Origin: Polynucleobacter sp. JS-JIR-II-b4 | GTDB lineage: Bacteria > Pseudomonadota > Gammaproteobacteria > Burkholderiales > Burkholderiaceae | Direction of reading: 5' to 3' | DNA: 64,000 nt | NCBI RefSeq assembly: GCF_018687815.1 | Contig: NZ_CP061306.1 | Coordinates: 1,054,001 to 1,118,000 of the forward strand | Part shown: piece by piece, positions 17,302 to 27,956 of the stretch | How the letters are laid out: the number at the start of each line of letters is the position of its first letter | How positions within the stretch are numbered: the first letter of the stretch is position 1 | Notes under the pieces: model-generated | Database searches by the model: none | What the model was told of the DNA's origin: nothing | What the model saw: the letters and a program-made list of their open reading frames with translations, nothing else | Made by a program: the position numbers and the translations under genes

Positions 17302-17447
17302 AATGAGTCCTTTGCTGGAGTGAACCAGGAGTTAAAGCGATTTGCTTCCTAAGTATTTGATTCTACTACCACCCTTTTTCAAGAGCTAATGGCATATATA
17401 TTTGATAAAACCCTATAAAAACGGGGGTATTAGCCAGTATTTAGAGC

Positions 17448-18122
17448 CTATTTCGGAGGTTTTAGGTTTCTACCCAAAAGGAAGATCTCAGAAGACTTTG
17501 CTCTAGATGCTTTAGGTTTACGGGAGGCAACGGTTTTAAAGACCTTTTTAAAGGATTCCACTATCTGGCTATAGCCACTACCGTTAAAACATTTAATTAA
17601 AAGCGCACCCTCAGGTTTCAGATGAGCAGTAGCGAAGTCTAGGGCTATCTCTGCTAAAAAAGCCATTCTGGCAGCATCAGCAACGCCAACCCCAGAAAGG
17701 TTTGGCGCCATGTCTGATAAAACCAAGTCGACTTTGCCTTCAGCACTCTTCGGTAAAAGCGCCTCTAAAGCAGCAAGCCCCTCTTCTTCCCTAAAATCGC
17801 CCTGAATAAAGCTTACGTCAGCTATATCTTCCATTGGCAAAATATCGATGGCAATAATCTGACCATCTGGCTTGCCTGACTCAATTTTGGGATTGCTTTT
17901 ACCAAGCTCAGTGAGGCGATTGCGGACGTACTGAGACCAACTCCCGGGAGCGCTCCCTAAGTCCACAATAGTCATACCTGCCTTGATAAGATGATCTTGC
18001 TCGTCAATTTCAGTGAGCTTATAAACCGCTCTAGCGCGATAGCCCTCTTTTTGAGCCATCTTCACATAGGGATCGGATAGATGATCCTGCAACCAACTTT
18101 TATTAAATTTATTCTTTGCCAC
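17448..18122 (-). CDS. rlmE: 23S rRNA 2'-O-ribose methyltransferase RlmE
   Basis: Methylates U2552 of 23S rRNA on the assembled large subunit. The S-adenosylmethionine loop is [14 protein letters not shown]. The catalytic Lys-Asp-Lys residues lie in [22 protein letters not shown] and [10 protein letters not shown]. The length, 224 residues, is slightly more than the E. coli enzyme (209). It is first in the operon with ftsH, folP and glmM and diverges from yhbY across 126 bases. Confidence 0.95.
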   Translation of the reverse strand: MAKNKFNKSWLQDHLSDPYVKMAQKEGYRARAVYKLTEIDEQDHLIKAGMTIVDLGSAPGSWSQYVRNRLTELGKSNPKIESGKPDGQIIAIDILPMEDIADVSFIQGDFREEEGLAALEALLPKSAEGKVDLVLSDMAPNLSGVGVADAARMAFLAEIALDFATAHLKPEGALLIKCFNGSGYSQIVESFKKVFKTVASRKPKASRAKSSEIFLLGRNLKPPK

Positions 18123-18248
18123 AACTTACCCACTTTCGCCCTCCATTTTCCTAGTTTCTGACCTCTAAAGCAAAAGGAATCGATCAAAATACAGGCAAAT
18201 TCAAGCTAAAAGGGCTATTTTGACCCTCAATGCTCTATCATCAACCCC

Positions 18249-18875
18249 ATGACTGCACTCACCATTACCCCTGCACAACGTAAATCCCTCAAAGCTGACG
18301 CTCACGACCTAAGTCCTGTTGTCATGATTGGTGGCGATGGCTTAACACCTGCTGTAATCAAAGAAGCTAAATTAGCCATTAATCATCACGGATTAATTAA
18401 GATCCGTGTTTTTGGTGATGAGCGCGAAGCACGCATTGCTATGTATGAAGAGCTTTGCGACAAACTTAATGCTGCTCCTGTTCAACATATCGGCAAGTTA
18501 CTCGTGTTATGGAAACCAAAAGATATGGTGGATGAGGCCTTTAGTAATCTTGGTAGATCAAGTAAGCAAACTAAAAAATCTTTGCAGGCTCCTCGTACGA
18601 AACGCCAGCCAAATCGTGCTCCAGCAAAAGCTGGTGTGCGTACTAGCACTTCTGAAAGATCGGATCGTCGCTCTGCTTCAAATGCGGCACCATTTGCACG
18701 TGCTGCGGCAGTGAAATCGGCAACACCTAAGAAGCGGGTTTTACGCTCTGAAGCGGCGGAATCAAAAATTGGCTGGTCTTCTCCCGGCTACAGAAAAGCA
18801 GTTGCTGCACCAGCACCAATTAAGAAACGTAAAGTCAGAATGAGCAGCACTAAGAAAAAGTCACTTGGCTCTTAA
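18249..18875 (+). CDS. yhbY: YhbY-type CRM-domain RNA-binding protein with basic C-terminal extension
   Basis: Residues 1-97 form the CRS1/YhbY domain, a ribosome-assembly factor of the 50S subunit: LTITPAQRKSLKADAHDL, VMIGGDGLTPAVIKEA, and the GxxG-like HHGLIKIRVFGD. The usual protein is about 97 residues. Here it continues for ~110 residues of Lys/Arg/Ser/Ala-rich, low-complexity sequence, probably disordered and RNA-binding. It is oriented opposite to its usual partner rlmE, with a terminator right after it. Confidence 0.9.
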   Translation: MTALTITPAQRKSLKADAHDLSPVVMIGGDGLTPAVIKEAKLAINHHGLIKIRVFGDEREARIAMYEELCDKLNAAPVQHIGKLLVLWKPKDMVDEAFSNLGRSSKQTKKSLQAPRTKRQPNRAPAKAGVRTSTSERSDRRSASNAAPFARAAAVKSATPKKRVLRSEAAESKIGWSSPGYRKAVAAPAPIKKRKVRMSSTKKKSLGS

Positions 18876-18895
18876 TTTAAGCAAGTGAAATAGAG

Positions 18896-18919
18896 AAACG
18901 CCGCTAGTCGGCGTTTTTT
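18896..18919 (+). terminator. rho-independent terminator after yhbY
   Basis: AAACGCCG-CTAGT-CGGCGTTTTTTG is a perfect GC-rich stem with a T run, 21 bases past the stop codon. It overlaps the end of the convergent DUF4149 gene. Confidence 0.9.
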
Positions 18920-19377
18920 GTTGCCCGCCAAACTAAGGCTAGGCCGAGTACCGACTGAATCATAAAGATTGCACTAGAAACGCCATGTAGGCGAGCAAAC
19001 ATTGAGGCATTAGTTGACTCGCGAACTGACAAGCCTAAATAGAGCGCTTGATCCCTCAGCGAATCCATCCAAGGAATAATGATGAATGCTGCAGCAACAG
19101 TGCATGCGAGCATTCCCAATAAGATCCAACGAACGATGCGGTAATGGTCGCCACCCCGTCTTACTAGGTGATTTGCCATCACCATTAGAAATGCGCTTAA
19201 GGCGACACCGATATAGGCAGTGGTTTTGAAGAGATTTGCTGCAACCATGCCGGCAACCTGTCTGTCTCCCAAACTAGAGAACAGCACGGGCACCACTAGA
19301 AATCCAATGGTGATGAAGCTACCAACCCAAAGACCTGAAATCAGGCTAAATATTCTTTGGGTGCGGATGTGGGGCAT
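18904..19377 (-). CDS. DUF4149 membrane protein, 157 aa
   Basis: Four predicted transmembrane helices: IFSLISGLWVGSFITIGFLV, an ANLFKTTAYIGVALSAFLMV region, RWILLGMLACTVAAAFIII and FMIQSVLGLALVW. The layout and the position after greA match the DUF4149 family of small inner-membrane proteins found beside greA in betaproteobacteria. The function is unknown. Its ATG overlaps the greA stop by one base (TAATG), so it is likely translated from the greA transcript. Confidence 0.8.
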   Translation of the reverse strand: MPHIRTQRIFSLISGLWVGSFITIGFLVVPVLFSSLGDRQVAGMVAANLFKTTAYIGVALSAFLMVMANHLVRRGGDHYRIVRWILLGMLACTVAAAFIIIPWMDSLRDQALYLGLSVRESTNASMFARLHGVSSAIFMIQSVLGLALVWRATKNAD

Positions 19378-19853
19378 TAGACGTAACGCACAGCCAAGAT
19401 TTCAACTTCGCGATTGCCGCCTGGGGCTTGTACAGCAACAACGTCACCCTCTTCTTTACCTATTAAGGCACGAGCTATCGGTGAGCTGATGGAGATTTTC
19501 TTAACGGCAATATCCGCCTCATCATCTCCAACGATTTGATAGGTGAGCTTAGTGCCATCTTCTAAGTCCTCAAGATCAACAGTAGCACCAAATACTATGC
19601 GGCCAGCAACATCCAAAGTAGCGGGGTCAATAATTTGAGCTGCCGATAACTTGCCTTCTAACTCTTGAATGCGGCCTTCAATGAAGCCCTGCTTTTCTTT
19701 GGCAGCATCGTATTCAGCATTCTCAGAAAGATCGCCTTGAGCACGTGCCTCAGAGATGGCATTGATAACAGAAGGACGTTCAACGTGTTTAAGACGGTGC
19801 AGCTCCTCTTTGAGAAGTTCTGCACCGCGCTTAGTAATCGGAATTGTGCTCAT
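19377..19853 (-). CDS. greA: transcription elongation factor GreA
   Basis: Stimulates RNA polymerase to cleave backtracked transcripts. The N-terminal coiled coil (about 1-75) has the acidic tip segment [13 protein letters not shown]. The C-terminal domain ends with [20 protein letters not shown]. The length is 158 residues, as in E. coli. It is downstream of carB, a conserved betaproteobacterial order. Confidence 0.97.
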   Translation of the reverse strand: MSTIPITKRGAELLKEELHRLKHVERPSVINAISEARAQGDLSENAEYDAAKEKQGFIEGRIQELEGKLSAAQIIDPATLDVAGRIVFGATVDLEDLEDGTKLTYQIVGDDEADIAVKKISISSPIARALIGKEEGDVVAVQAPGGNREVEILAVRYV

Positions 19854-19911
19854 GAAACTAGCCTAACTTAAATTCTTGCGCAAAATCGCGCGTATAAAAG
19901 TCAATTTTAGA

Positions 19912-22900
19912 TTAAATGAGCTCGCGATGTAAGTTTTGCAAGGAATAAACCTCGAGGGAGTCGAGTCGGCCATTTTCAGAGGCTAACAAACCATCCATCA
20001 CTGCTCGTGCTGCACTAATAGTCGTGTAATACGTAACGCCATTAGCCTGAGCGCTGGTTCGAATCGATCTAGAGTCAGCAATCGCCGTCCGGGTCTCATC
20101 CACAGTAGTAAATACCAATGAAATCTCACCATTCTTGATGAAATCCACAATATGGGGACGTCCATCCTTTACTTTATTAACTACTTTTACCGGTAAACCA
20201 GCCGCTTCAATTGCTGCTGCAGTACCTTTAGTCGCAACCATCGGGAAGCCCAGTTGATGCAACAACTTAGCAACTTCAATTGCTTTTGGCTTGTCACTAT
20301 CTTTGACAGTCAAAAGAACCGTTCCGCTCTTCGGCAACTTGATGCCAGCGCCCAATTGTGACTTAAATAAAGCCTCACCAAAGGTCTTGCCAACACCCAT
20401 CACTTCGCCAGTGGAACGCATTTCTGGTCCGAGAATTGGATCAATACCTGGGAATTTATTAAACGGAAATACAGCTTCCTTGACTGAGAAGTATGGCGGC
20501 TTCACTTCAGTCTTAATACCCTGCTGCTCTAGAGTCTGACCAACCATACAACGTGCAGCAATCTTCGCCAACTGCAGACCGGTGGCTTTTGATACAAACG
20601 GTACGGTACGAGAAGCGCGTGGATTTACTTCCAAGACATAGATGACATCTTTGCCATCTACATTCTGAATCGCAAACTGGACGTTCATTAAACCAACAAC
20701 ATTCAGTCCTTTAGCCATCGCCGCAGTTTGGCGTTTAATCTCCTCCACCGTTGCATCGGATAACGAATATGGAGGCAATGAGCAGGCTGAATCGCCAGAG
20801 TGAACACCGGCTTGCTCGATATGCTCCATGACGCCACCTATAAATACAGCTGTGCCATCGCTAATGCAATCAACGTCACATTCGATAGCATCATTCAAGA
20901 AGCGATCTAGAAGCACAGGAGAGTCATGGGATACTTTAACGGCTTCACGCATGTAACGCTCAAGGTCGCGACCATCATGAACGATTTCCATTGCACGACC
21001 ACCCAAGACATAGGAAGGACGAACCACTAATGGATAACCAATTTCCTCGGCGAGCTTGAGAGCCTCTTCTTCAGTACGCGCTGTACGGTTAGGAGGCTGA
21101 CGCAATCCGAGATCCTGTAGTAGCTTCTGGAAGCGTTCGCGGTCTTCTGCTGCATCAATCATGTCTGGTGAAGTACCGATAATTGGCACACCATTGCGTT
21201 CAAGATCTAAAGCCAATTTCAAAGGTGTTTGACCACCGTATTGAACAATGACGCCCTTTGGTTTTTCTTTAGCAACAATCTCTAATACATCTTCAAGAGT
21301 TAGTGGCTCAAAGTACAGGCGATCTGATGTGTCGTAGTCAGTCGATACGGTTTCAGGGTTGCAGTTAACCATGATGGTTTCGTAACCATCATCACGCATT
21401 GCTAAAGCAGCATGCACGCAGCAATAGTCAAACTCAATACCTTGACCAATGCGGTTAGGGCCTCCGCCCAAAACCATGATCTTCTCTTTATTGGTCGGCT
21501 GTGACTCGCACTCACCATGCTCTGCTTCATAGGTTGAATACAAATAAGCAGTGTTAGTCGAGAATTCAGCAGCACATGTATCAACACGCTTATAGACTGG
21601 AACAACTTTCAATCGATGGCGCGCAGCACGAAGGGACGCAGCGTCAACTTTGAGTAACTTTGCTAAGCGACGATCGGAGAAACCTTTTTGCTTTACAAAG
21701 CGTAACTCTGGGGCTGTTAGGCTATCGATCTTGCGCTGCTTAAGCTCAGTCTCTATAGTGATAAGTTCTTCAATTTGCTCCAGGAACCAAGGATCAACTT
21801 TAGTTTCACTATAGATCTCATCAAGACCCATACCCATGCGGAATGCGTCTGCCAAATACCAAATACGATCCGGACCAGGCTCATTGATTTCATTAATGAT
21901 GTCATCAAGATCAGTGGATATTTCATCTAAGCCGTCAACACCAACCTCAAGACCGCGAAGCGCTTTCTGGAAAGACTCTTGGAAAGTCCGGCCAATGGCC
22001 ATGACTTCGCCTACTGACTTCATCTGCGTTGTTAGACGGGAATCAGCCTGTGGGAACTTCTCAAATGCAAAACGTGGAATCTTGGTAACAACGTAATCGA
22101 TTGAAGGCTCGAATGATGCTGGTGTGGCGCCACCAGTAATATCATTCTTGAGTTCATCAAGGGTATAGCCTACGGCCAATTTAGCCGCAATCTTTGCAAT
22201 TGGGAAACCTGTAGCCTTTGAAGCCAAAGCCGATGAACGGGATACCCGTGGATTCATCTCAATGACGATCATGCGACCATCCACTGGATTAATCGAGAAC
22301 TGAACGTTAGATCCACCGGTATCAACGCCAATCTCTCTCAGCACCGCAATCGATGCATTACGCATGATTTGATATTCTTTATCCGTCAAAGTTTGCGCAG
22401 GCGCTACGGTAATTGAGTCACCGGTATGCACGCCCATTGGATCTAAATTTTCAATTGAGCAAACGATGATGCAGTTGTCATTGCGATCGCGCACGACTTC
22501 CATCTCGAATTCTTTCCAGCCCAAGAGAGACTCTTCGATCAAGAGCTCACGTGTTGGTGATAAATCGAGACCACGTTTACAAATTTCTTCAAATTCTTCA
22601 CGGTTATAGGCAATACCTCCACCCGATCCGCCCATGGTGAATGATGGACGAATGACTACCGGGAAACCTGAGCTGCCAGTTTGCTTCTGAATTTGCTGCT
22701 GAACCTCATGAGCCTCATCCATTGAGTGCGCAATGCCAGACTTTGCAGAGCCAAGGCCAATTTTGGTCATGGCCTCTTTAAACTTTTGACGATCTTCTGC
22801 TTTATCAATGGCTTCTGGTGAAGCGCCAATCAGTTCGCAGCCGTATTTCTCTAAAACACCATGACGGTGAAGATCTAACGCGCAGTTCAGTGCAGTCTGG

Positions 22901-23175
22901 CCACCCATAGTTGGCAAAATGGCATCAGGCTTTTCTGTAGCAATAATGCGTTCAACTACTTCCCAAGTAATCGGCTCGATGTATGTAACGTCAGCCATCT
23001 CTGGATCAGTCATGATGGTTGCAGGATTACTGTTGACCAAAATTACTTTGTAGCCCTCATCACGCAATGCCTTACAAGCTTGCGCTCCGGAGTAGTCAAA
23101 CTCACAGGCCTGTCCAATCACAATCGGACCAGCTCCAATAATCAGGATGCTCTTAATGTCGCTACGCTTAGGCAT
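19912..23175 (-). CDS. carB: carbamoyl-phosphate synthase large subunit
   Basis: Makes carbamoyl phosphate for arginine and pyrimidine synthesis using ammonia from CarA. The 1087 residues hold two homologous halves, each with an ATP-grasp domain. The first begins [20 protein letters not shown] and the second [19 protein letters not shown]. Between them lies an oligomerisation region, and the C-terminal ~140 residues form the methylglyoxal-synthase-like allosteric domain that usually senses UMP and ornithine. It overlaps the carA stop by one base (TAATG). Confidence 0.98.
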   Translation of the reverse strand: MPKRSDIKSILIIGAGPIVIGQACEFDYSGAQACKALRDEGYKVILVNSNPATIMTDPEMADVTYIEPITWEVVERIIATEKPDAILPTMGGQTALNCALDLHRHGVLEKYGCELIGASPEAIDKAEDRQKFKEAMTKIGLGSAKSGIAHSMDEAHEVQQQIQKQTGSSGFPVVIRPSFTMGGSGGGIAYNREEFEEICKRGLDLSPTRELLIEESLLGWKEFEMEVVRDRNDNCIIVCSIENLDPMGVHTGDSITVAPAQTLTDKEYQIMRNASIAVLREIGVDTGGSNVQFSINPVDGRMIVIEMNPRVSRSSALASKATGFPIAKIAAKLAVGYTLDELKNDITGGATPASFEPSIDYVVTKIPRFAFEKFPQADSRLTTQMKSVGEVMAIGRTFQESFQKALRGLEVGVDGLDEISTDLDDIINEINEPGPDRIWYLADAFRMGMGLDEIYSETKVDPWFLEQIEELITIETELKQRKIDSLTAPELRFVKQKGFSDRRLAKLLKVDAASLRAARHRLKVVPVYKRVDTCAAEFSTNTAYLYSTYEAEHGECESQPTNKEKIMVLGGGPNRIGQGIEFDYCCVHAALAMRDDGYETIMVNCNPETVSTDYDTSDRLYFEPLTLEDVLEIVAKEKPKGVIVQYGGQTPLKLALDLERNGVPIIGTSPDMIDAAEDRERFQKLLQDLGLRQPPNRTARTEEEALKLAEEIGYPLVVRPSYVLGGRAMEIVHDGRDLERYMREAVKVSHDSPVLLDRFLNDAIECDVDCISDGTAVFIGGVMEHIEQAGVHSGDSACSLPPYSLSDATVEEIKRQTAAMAKGLNVVGLMNVQFAIQNVDGKDVIYVLEVNPRASRTVPFVSKATGLQLAKIAARCMVGQTLEQQGIKTEVKPPYFSVKEAVFPFNKFPGIDPILGPEMRSTGEVMGVGKTFGEALFKSQLGAGIKLPKSGTVLLTVKDSDKPKAIEVAKLLHQLGFPMVATKGTAAAIEAAGLPVKVVNKVKDGRPHIVDFIKNGEISLVFTTVDETRTAIADSRSIRTSAQANGVTYYTTISAARAVMDGLLASENGRLDSLEVYSLQNLHRELI

Positions 23176-24368
23176 TATTTGCCCTCCTTCTTGGCAGCAT
23201 TCATTAGCTCCACAAAACGATCAAATAAATAGGCAATGTCATGAGGACCTGGTGAGGCCTCAGGATGTCCTTGGAAACACAGTGCTGGCTTGTCATTCCA
23301 TGCCAAACCTTGTAAAGACCCATCAAATAAAGACACGTGGGTTACGCGAATATTGCTTGGTAAAGTATTGGCATCAACAGCAAATCCATGATTTTGAGAA
23401 GTAATGGCAACACGACCTGTATCCAAATCTTTCACAGGGTGATTAGCGCCATGGTGGCCAAATTTCATTTTTAATGTCTTGGCGCCTGCTGCAAGACCCA
23501 TGATTTGATGACCTAAACAGATACCAAAGGTTGGCACACCTTTTTCAATAATTTCTTTTGCGGCAGCAATAGCGTAGTCGCATGGACCAGGATCACCAGG
23601 GCCATTTGAGAAGAACACACCGTCCGGATTCATGGCCAGCACTTCGGCTGCGCTAGTTTGCGCAGGCACAACTGTTAATTCACAGCCACGCTCAGTCAGC
23701 ATGCGCAAGATATTGCGTTTCACACCAAAGTCGTAAGCAACTACCTTTTTGATTGGCTTGCTAGTATCTAATGTTCTATAAGCAGGCTTGCCATTTGGCC
23801 CGTGAAGATCCCATTCTGCCTCGCGCCACTCATAGGCTTTCTTGGTAGTCACTACCTTTGCAAGATCTAGGCCTGACATGCCAGGAAAAGCTTTAGCAAG
23901 CTCAAGAGCCTTCGCTCCCAAAGATTCATAGCTATCGCCTAATTTGCCAGCAACAATAGCGCCGGATTGCGCGCCTTTGTCACGCAGAATTCTGGTGAGC
24001 ATACGTGTATCTATGCCAGCAATCCCTAAGACACCTGCTTTGGTAAGGTAGTCATCCAAAGAACCCTCTGAGCGGAAATTGGATACGCGTTTTGGAAGAT
24101 CCTTCACCACCAAGCCTGCTGCATGAATCTGATCTGATTCCGCATCTTGAGCGTTTACACCGACATTGCCGATGTGCGGATAAGTTAAGGTAACAATTTG
24201 GCGTGAGTAGCTGGGATCAGTAATGATCTCTTGATATCCAGTCAATGCGGTATTGAATACGACTTCGCCAGTAGTTTCGCCAGGGGCGCCAATGCTAAAA
24301 CCGGGAAATAATGTGCCGTCGGCTAGGGCCAACACGGCTGGGGGAAAAGAAGGAAGCAAGGGTGACAA
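23175..24368 (-). CDS. carA: carbamoyl-phosphate synthase small subunit (glutaminase)
   Basis: Hydrolyses glutamine and channels ammonia to CarB. The N-terminal domain begins [15 protein letters not shown]. The class I glutamine amidotransferase domain has the nucleophile Cys in [13 protein letters not shown] and the His/Glu in [11 protein letters not shown]. No ATG is suitably placed. The TTG at 24368 has GGAG five bases upstream, while a second TTG at 24359 gives MLPSFPPA, the usual family beginning. Both remain possible. Confidence 0.96.
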   Translation of the reverse strand: MSPLLPSFPPAVLALADGTLFPGFSIGAPGETTGEVVFNTALTGYQEIITDPSYSRQIVTLTYPHIGNVGVNAQDAESDQIHAAGLVVKDLPKRVSNFRSEGSLDDYLTKAGVLGIAGIDTRMLTRILRDKGAQSGAIVAGKLGDSYESLGAKALELAKAFPGMSGLDLAKVVTTKKAYEWREAEWDLHGPNGKPAYRTLDTSKPIKKVVAYDFGVKRNILRMLTERGCELTVVPAQTSAAEVLAMNPDGVFFSNGPGDPGPCDYAIAAAKEIIEKGVPTFGICLGHQIMGLAAGAKTLKMKFGHHGANHPVKDLDTGRVAITSQNHGFAVDANTLPSNIRVTHVSLFDGSLQGLAWNDKPALCFQGHPEASPGPHDIAYLFDRFVELMNAAKKEGK

Positions 24369-24490
24369 ACCATCTCCAGTCCCTGCTCCATCCGACGCTC
24401 AAAACCCCAAAAAAGACTAGCCCGGGGATATTTTTGCGGGTGGTGAGTGTCTTTAAGCGCTAGGGTATTTATTAAGTTTCGAACCTTGCA

Positions 24491-24499
24491 ATCATAACA
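24491..24499 (-). promoter_or_regulatory. candidate carAB promoter (extended -10)
   Basis: On the minus strand TG-T-TATGAT gives an extended -10 element (TATGAT at 24491-24496) with only a weak -35. It would leave a leader of about 115 bases before carA. The 235-base gap between prpE and carA holds no other recognisable element. Confidence 0.45.
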
Positions 24500-24603
24500 T
24501 TTTTGCTCGTAAACCCTTGGATATACAGCCAAATGGGGGCTGGAAGGTAAAAAGCTCCCCTTGCCTAATGGCTGGGAGAGCAATTTATCCGAAAATGGGT
24601 GTT

Positions 24604-26487
24604 TTAAGCCTTGGCGCTTTGCTCAATGATGGTCTTAATTTGAGCTAAAACAGACTGGTCATCCATCGTGCTGATATCACCAGGATCACGCCCTTCGGCT
24701 ACAGCCTGCAGTGCGCGACGAACAATCTTGCCCGAACGTGTCTTTGGCAACGCAGTAACTATATAAACTCGCCCGGGTCGCGCAATCGCTCCTAAAGTGG
24801 TATCGACAGTCTTCATGCACTCTGCTTCCAAAGTAGCAGTATTGGATGCATCTTTTGGAATCACAAAGGCAATCGCGGCTTGCCCCTTTAATTTATCTTC
24901 AATACCAACCACGGCAACTTCTGAAACATTCGGATGGCTAGAAATACTTTCTTCGATTTCGCGAGTACCAAGGCGATGTCCAGCTACGTTGATCACGTCA
25001 TCCGTACGACCCAAGATGAAGAAATAGCCATCTTTATCTTTAATGCCCCAGTCAAAGGTGGAGTAAATTAATTTGCCTGGAATTGTTTCCCAATAAGTGC
25101 TAACAAAGCGCTTGTCATCACCCCAAACTGTTTGCATACAGCCAGGAGGCAATGGACCTTCAATAGCAATGACTCCCTTTTGATCTGGGCCCAGCTCCTC
25201 GGAGGTAGCATCATCAAGCAACTTCATGTTGTAACCAAATGATGGCACGCCTGGCGAGCCAAATTTATGTGGCATGACTTCAACGCCACGTTGAATAGCC
25301 AGCATTGGCCAACCTGTTTCTGTCTGCCAATAGTTATCCACGATCGGCTTATTAATTGCACCATGAATCCAACTTGCAGTTGGTTCATCCAAGGGCTCAC
25401 CCGCCAGGAACAGAGCGCGCAATTTAGAAAGGTCATATTTGGTTAAGAACGCGGGGTCTTGTTTCTTCAGAACGCGAACTGCAGTTGGCGCAGAAAACAT
25501 GACTGACACTTTGTACTTATCTACTAGCTCCCACCAAATGCCTGCGTCAGGACGCAAAGGGGTACCTTCGTACATGATCGTAGCCATACCAGATAGCAAT
25601 GGCGCATAAATAATGTAGCTGTGGCCAACAACCCAACCAATATCGGACGTACAGAACATGGTCTCACCAGCATTGCCAGTAAAGATATGTTTCATCGAGG
25701 CGGCGAGAGCCACTGCATAGCCGCCTGTATCACGCTGAACACCTTTAGGCTTTCCAGTTGTACCGGAGGTATACAAAATATAAGAAGGATGTGTTGCATC
25801 AACCCACTCAACAGGCACAACATCATTTAAATGCTTTTGGCGTTCGCTTGCGTAATCTAAATCACGTCCGGCAACGGTGGTGAATTCAGTCAAACCGCGA
25901 TTCACAATCAAGACCTTTTCAGGCTTGTATTCAGCCAGAGTAATAGCCTCATCCAGTAATGGCTTGTATGGAACCGCCTTGCCACCACGTGCACCTGCTT
26001 CTGCAGTAACAATCAGTTTTGGTTTTGCATCATCAATACGAGACGCCAGGCTGTGGGATGCAAAGCCTCCAAATACAACAGAGTGAATAGCACCAATACG
26101 GGCGCACGCCAACATAGCAAAACAAGCTTCAGCAATCATTGGCATGTAAATGAGTACACGATCACCCTTTTTAACGCCTGCCGCTTTGTAGATTGCTGCC
26201 ATACGATTCACTTCTTCGTATAACTCTTTAAAGGTATATGCCTTCTCTTGATTGGTTTCTGTAGAAACCGCAACCAAGGCAATTTGATCTGGACGATCTT
26301 TTAAGTGACGATCTACTGCGTTGTAGCAAAGATTCGTTGAGCCACCCTCAAACCATTTAGCAAATGGAGGGTTGTCGTAATTGAGTACTTTGTTAAAAGG
26401 TTTTTCCCAATGTATTAACTGCGCTTGCTCACCCCAAAATCCATCTGGGTCTTTAATTGAACGTTCGTGGTGTGCTTTGTAGGACAT
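24604..26487 (-). CDS. prpE: propionate--CoA ligase
   Basis: Activates propionate (and often acetate) to the acyl-CoA through an acyl-adenylate. The 627 residues match PrpE rather than Acs: the start HHERSIKDPDGFWGEQAQ, PPFAKWFEGGSTNLCYNAVD, and MPMIAEACFAMLACARIGA. The AMP-binding loop is YTSGTTGKPKG, the hinge region YFFILGRTDDVINVAGHRLG, and the C-terminal acetylatable Lys sits in KTRSGKIVRR. ATG 26487 is preferred to TTG 26493. It is 32 bases downstream of mltD with no terminator seen, so cotranscription is possible. Confidence 0.9.
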   Translation of the reverse strand: MSYKAHHERSIKDPDGFWGEQAQLIHWEKPFNKVLNYDNPPFAKWFEGGSTNLCYNAVDRHLKDRPDQIALVAVSTETNQEKAYTFKELYEEVNRMAAIYKAAGVKKGDRVLIYMPMIAEACFAMLACARIGAIHSVVFGGFASHSLASRIDDAKPKLIVTAEAGARGGKAVPYKPLLDEAITLAEYKPEKVLIVNRGLTEFTTVAGRDLDYASERQKHLNDVVPVEWVDATHPSYILYTSGTTGKPKGVQRDTGGYAVALAASMKHIFTGNAGETMFCTSDIGWVVGHSYIIYAPLLSGMATIMYEGTPLRPDAGIWWELVDKYKVSVMFSAPTAVRVLKKQDPAFLTKYDLSKLRALFLAGEPLDEPTASWIHGAINKPIVDNYWQTETGWPMLAIQRGVEVMPHKFGSPGVPSFGYNMKLLDDATSEELGPDQKGVIAIEGPLPPGCMQTVWGDDKRFVSTYWETIPGKLIYSTFDWGIKDKDGYFFILGRTDDVINVAGHRLGTREIEESISSHPNVSEVAVVGIEDKLKGQAAIAFVIPKDASNTATLEAECMKTVDTTLGAIARPGRVYIVTALPKTRSGKIVRRALQAVAEGRDPGDISTMDDQSVLAQIKTIIEQSAKA

Positions 26488-26519
26488 GGTCAACCTGATC
26501 TCTTAAAAAGTTACTCAAA

Positions 26520-27956
26520 TTACTGACTCTTGCTCACCCCTTTACTAGCGTTGCCGCTGGCTGAGGTAGGTGAACTACCATTTTTCGCAGATTTTGCAAG
26601 CCCTGTCGATGCGGATTTATGCTGAGATGCAGCATTTTTTGCAGAAGAATTACCCTTAGAGGTGCCCTTATCTACTGTTTTGGTGTTGCTGGGTGCTACA
26701 CATTTACTTGATTTAGCCCCTTTTGCACCCTTTGCTGGTTTGGGGCATTTAGGCGCAGGTGGAGCTGGCTTTTCTAAGCTGAGGCTAGCATTTTCAGCCA
26801 TAGCAGTTGAAACATCGCCCGGTCTACGACTGGTTTTGGGAATCAGCACGGTAGAGCCCGCCCGTATACGCATTCCCCTTGGAATGCCGTTGACCTCGCG
26901 CAGAGTATCTATATCCACCCCTAACGTTTTAGCTGCCTGATCAACACTTTCTGTTTTAGATACTTGAACAGCAGTCCACGACGAAAGAGGTTTAGGGTAT
27001 TGCTTGAGGTTATCTTGAAAGATCTCAGCATGCGCAAACGGCAAAAGAATTTGCTGGTTAGCATTACTCAAAATAACTGGCTTATTAAAAGACGGATTCA
27101 GGCTATGGAATTCATCCGCTGGTATTTCGGCTAATTTAATAACTAGAGAAACGTCGATATCGCTACCCACATCAACTGCAACAAAATAGGGGTGATTTTC
27201 TAAATCAGGAAGCACAATGCCATATGCCTGTGGATCCAACACAATTTGACGATACGCCATTAATTTAGGAACGTAATTTCTAGTTTCGCGCGGTAAGGTC
27301 AAGCTCTCATAATCTATAGGCAAGCCTGCAGCGGCATTACGCTTTTGCGCTTTAGTAATGTTGCCAGCACCCCAGTTATAAGCTGCAAGTGCTAATTCCC
27401 AACTCCCAAATTGATTATTCAAACGTTGCAAGTAATCTAAAGCCGCATCCGTAGACTGGACAACATCTCGACGCTCATCCCTAAATACGTTTTGCGTAAG
27501 TCGAAAGTCTTTGCCAGTAGCCGGCATAAATTGCCATAAACCGACTGCCTTCGCACTTGACTTTGCATTGGTTACAAAAGCACTTTCAACAAATGGAAGA
27601 AGTGCAATTTCGGTAGGCATATTGCGCGCATTTACTTCTTGAACGATGTAAAACAAATAGCGTGAAGAACGCGTCATCGAGCGATTCACATAGTCCGGTC
27701 TTGCCGCCAGCCAGCGAACCTGTTCAATCTCTAGGGGGGTATTCATGGGCTCCATTTGAAAGCCATCACGAATGCGTATCCACAGGTTGTCAGAAGGCGC
27801 ATAAACCTTGCTAACGGATTGATTTTTGAGGTTAACCCTTGCGGCCCTGGAAGCCTTTGAATTCGCTTTCGTTGGCGTATCGGAAGACCAATCGCCGGTG
27901 CCAGCGCAACCACTCAACAAAGCAGCAATCACTACTACTGCATACATCATCCGCAT
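26520..27956 (-). CDS. mltD: membrane-bound lytic murein transglycosylase D
   Basis: A lipoprotein (lipobox LSGC, Cys17) that cuts peptidoglycan glycan strands to 1,6-anhydro ends. The transglycosylase domain (about 100-230) contains LLPFVESAF with the catalytic Glu, then KAVGLWQFMPATG and LALAAYNWGAGN. One LysM-like peptidoglycan-binding module lies near 330-375 (VSKTESVDQAAKTLGVD ... IRAGSTVLIP). The last ~100 residues are a Lys/Ser/Pro-rich tail, probably disordered. The E. coli protein has two LysM modules. It overlaps the gloB stop by one base. Confidence 0.92.
   Translation of the reverse strand: MRMMYAVVVIAALLSGCAGTGDWSSDTPTKANSKASRAARVNLKNQSVSKVYAPSDNLWIRIRDGFQMEPMNTPLEIEQVRWLAARPDYVNRSMTRSSRYLFYIVQEVNARNMPTEIALLPFVESAFVTNAKSSAKAVGLWQFMPATGKDFRLTQNVFRDERRDVVQSTDAALDYLQRLNNQFGSWELALAAYNWGAGNITKAQKRNAAAGLPIDYESLTLPRETRNYVPKLMAYRQIVLDPQAYGIVLPDLENHPYFVAVDVGSDIDVSLVIKLAEIPADEFHSLNPSFNKPVILSNANQQILLPFAHAEIFQDNLKQYPKPLSSWTAVQVSKTESVDQAAKTLGVDIDTLREVNGIPRGMRIRAGSTVLIPKTSRRPGDVSTAMAENASLSLEKPAPPAPKCPKPAKGAKGAKSSKCVAPSNTKTVDKGTSKGNSSAKNAASQHKSASTGLAKSAKNGSSPTSASGNASKGVSKSQ

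Noticed and set aside
13583..17352. Many long plus-strand open frames opposite glmM, folP and ftsH
   Set aside because: They are antisense shadows of strongly conserved genes, caused by codon bias; none has a domain or ribosome site.
24323..24583. 86-aa open frame on the minus strand before carA
   Set aside because: It overlaps the carA start in another frame, covers the candidate promoter, and has a composition unlike real proteins here.
24604..26487. Reading the acyl-CoA ligase as acetyl-CoA synthetase (acs)
   Set aside because: N-terminal and core segments fit propionate--CoA ligase PrpE better, and the length (627) is shorter than usual Acs (about 650).
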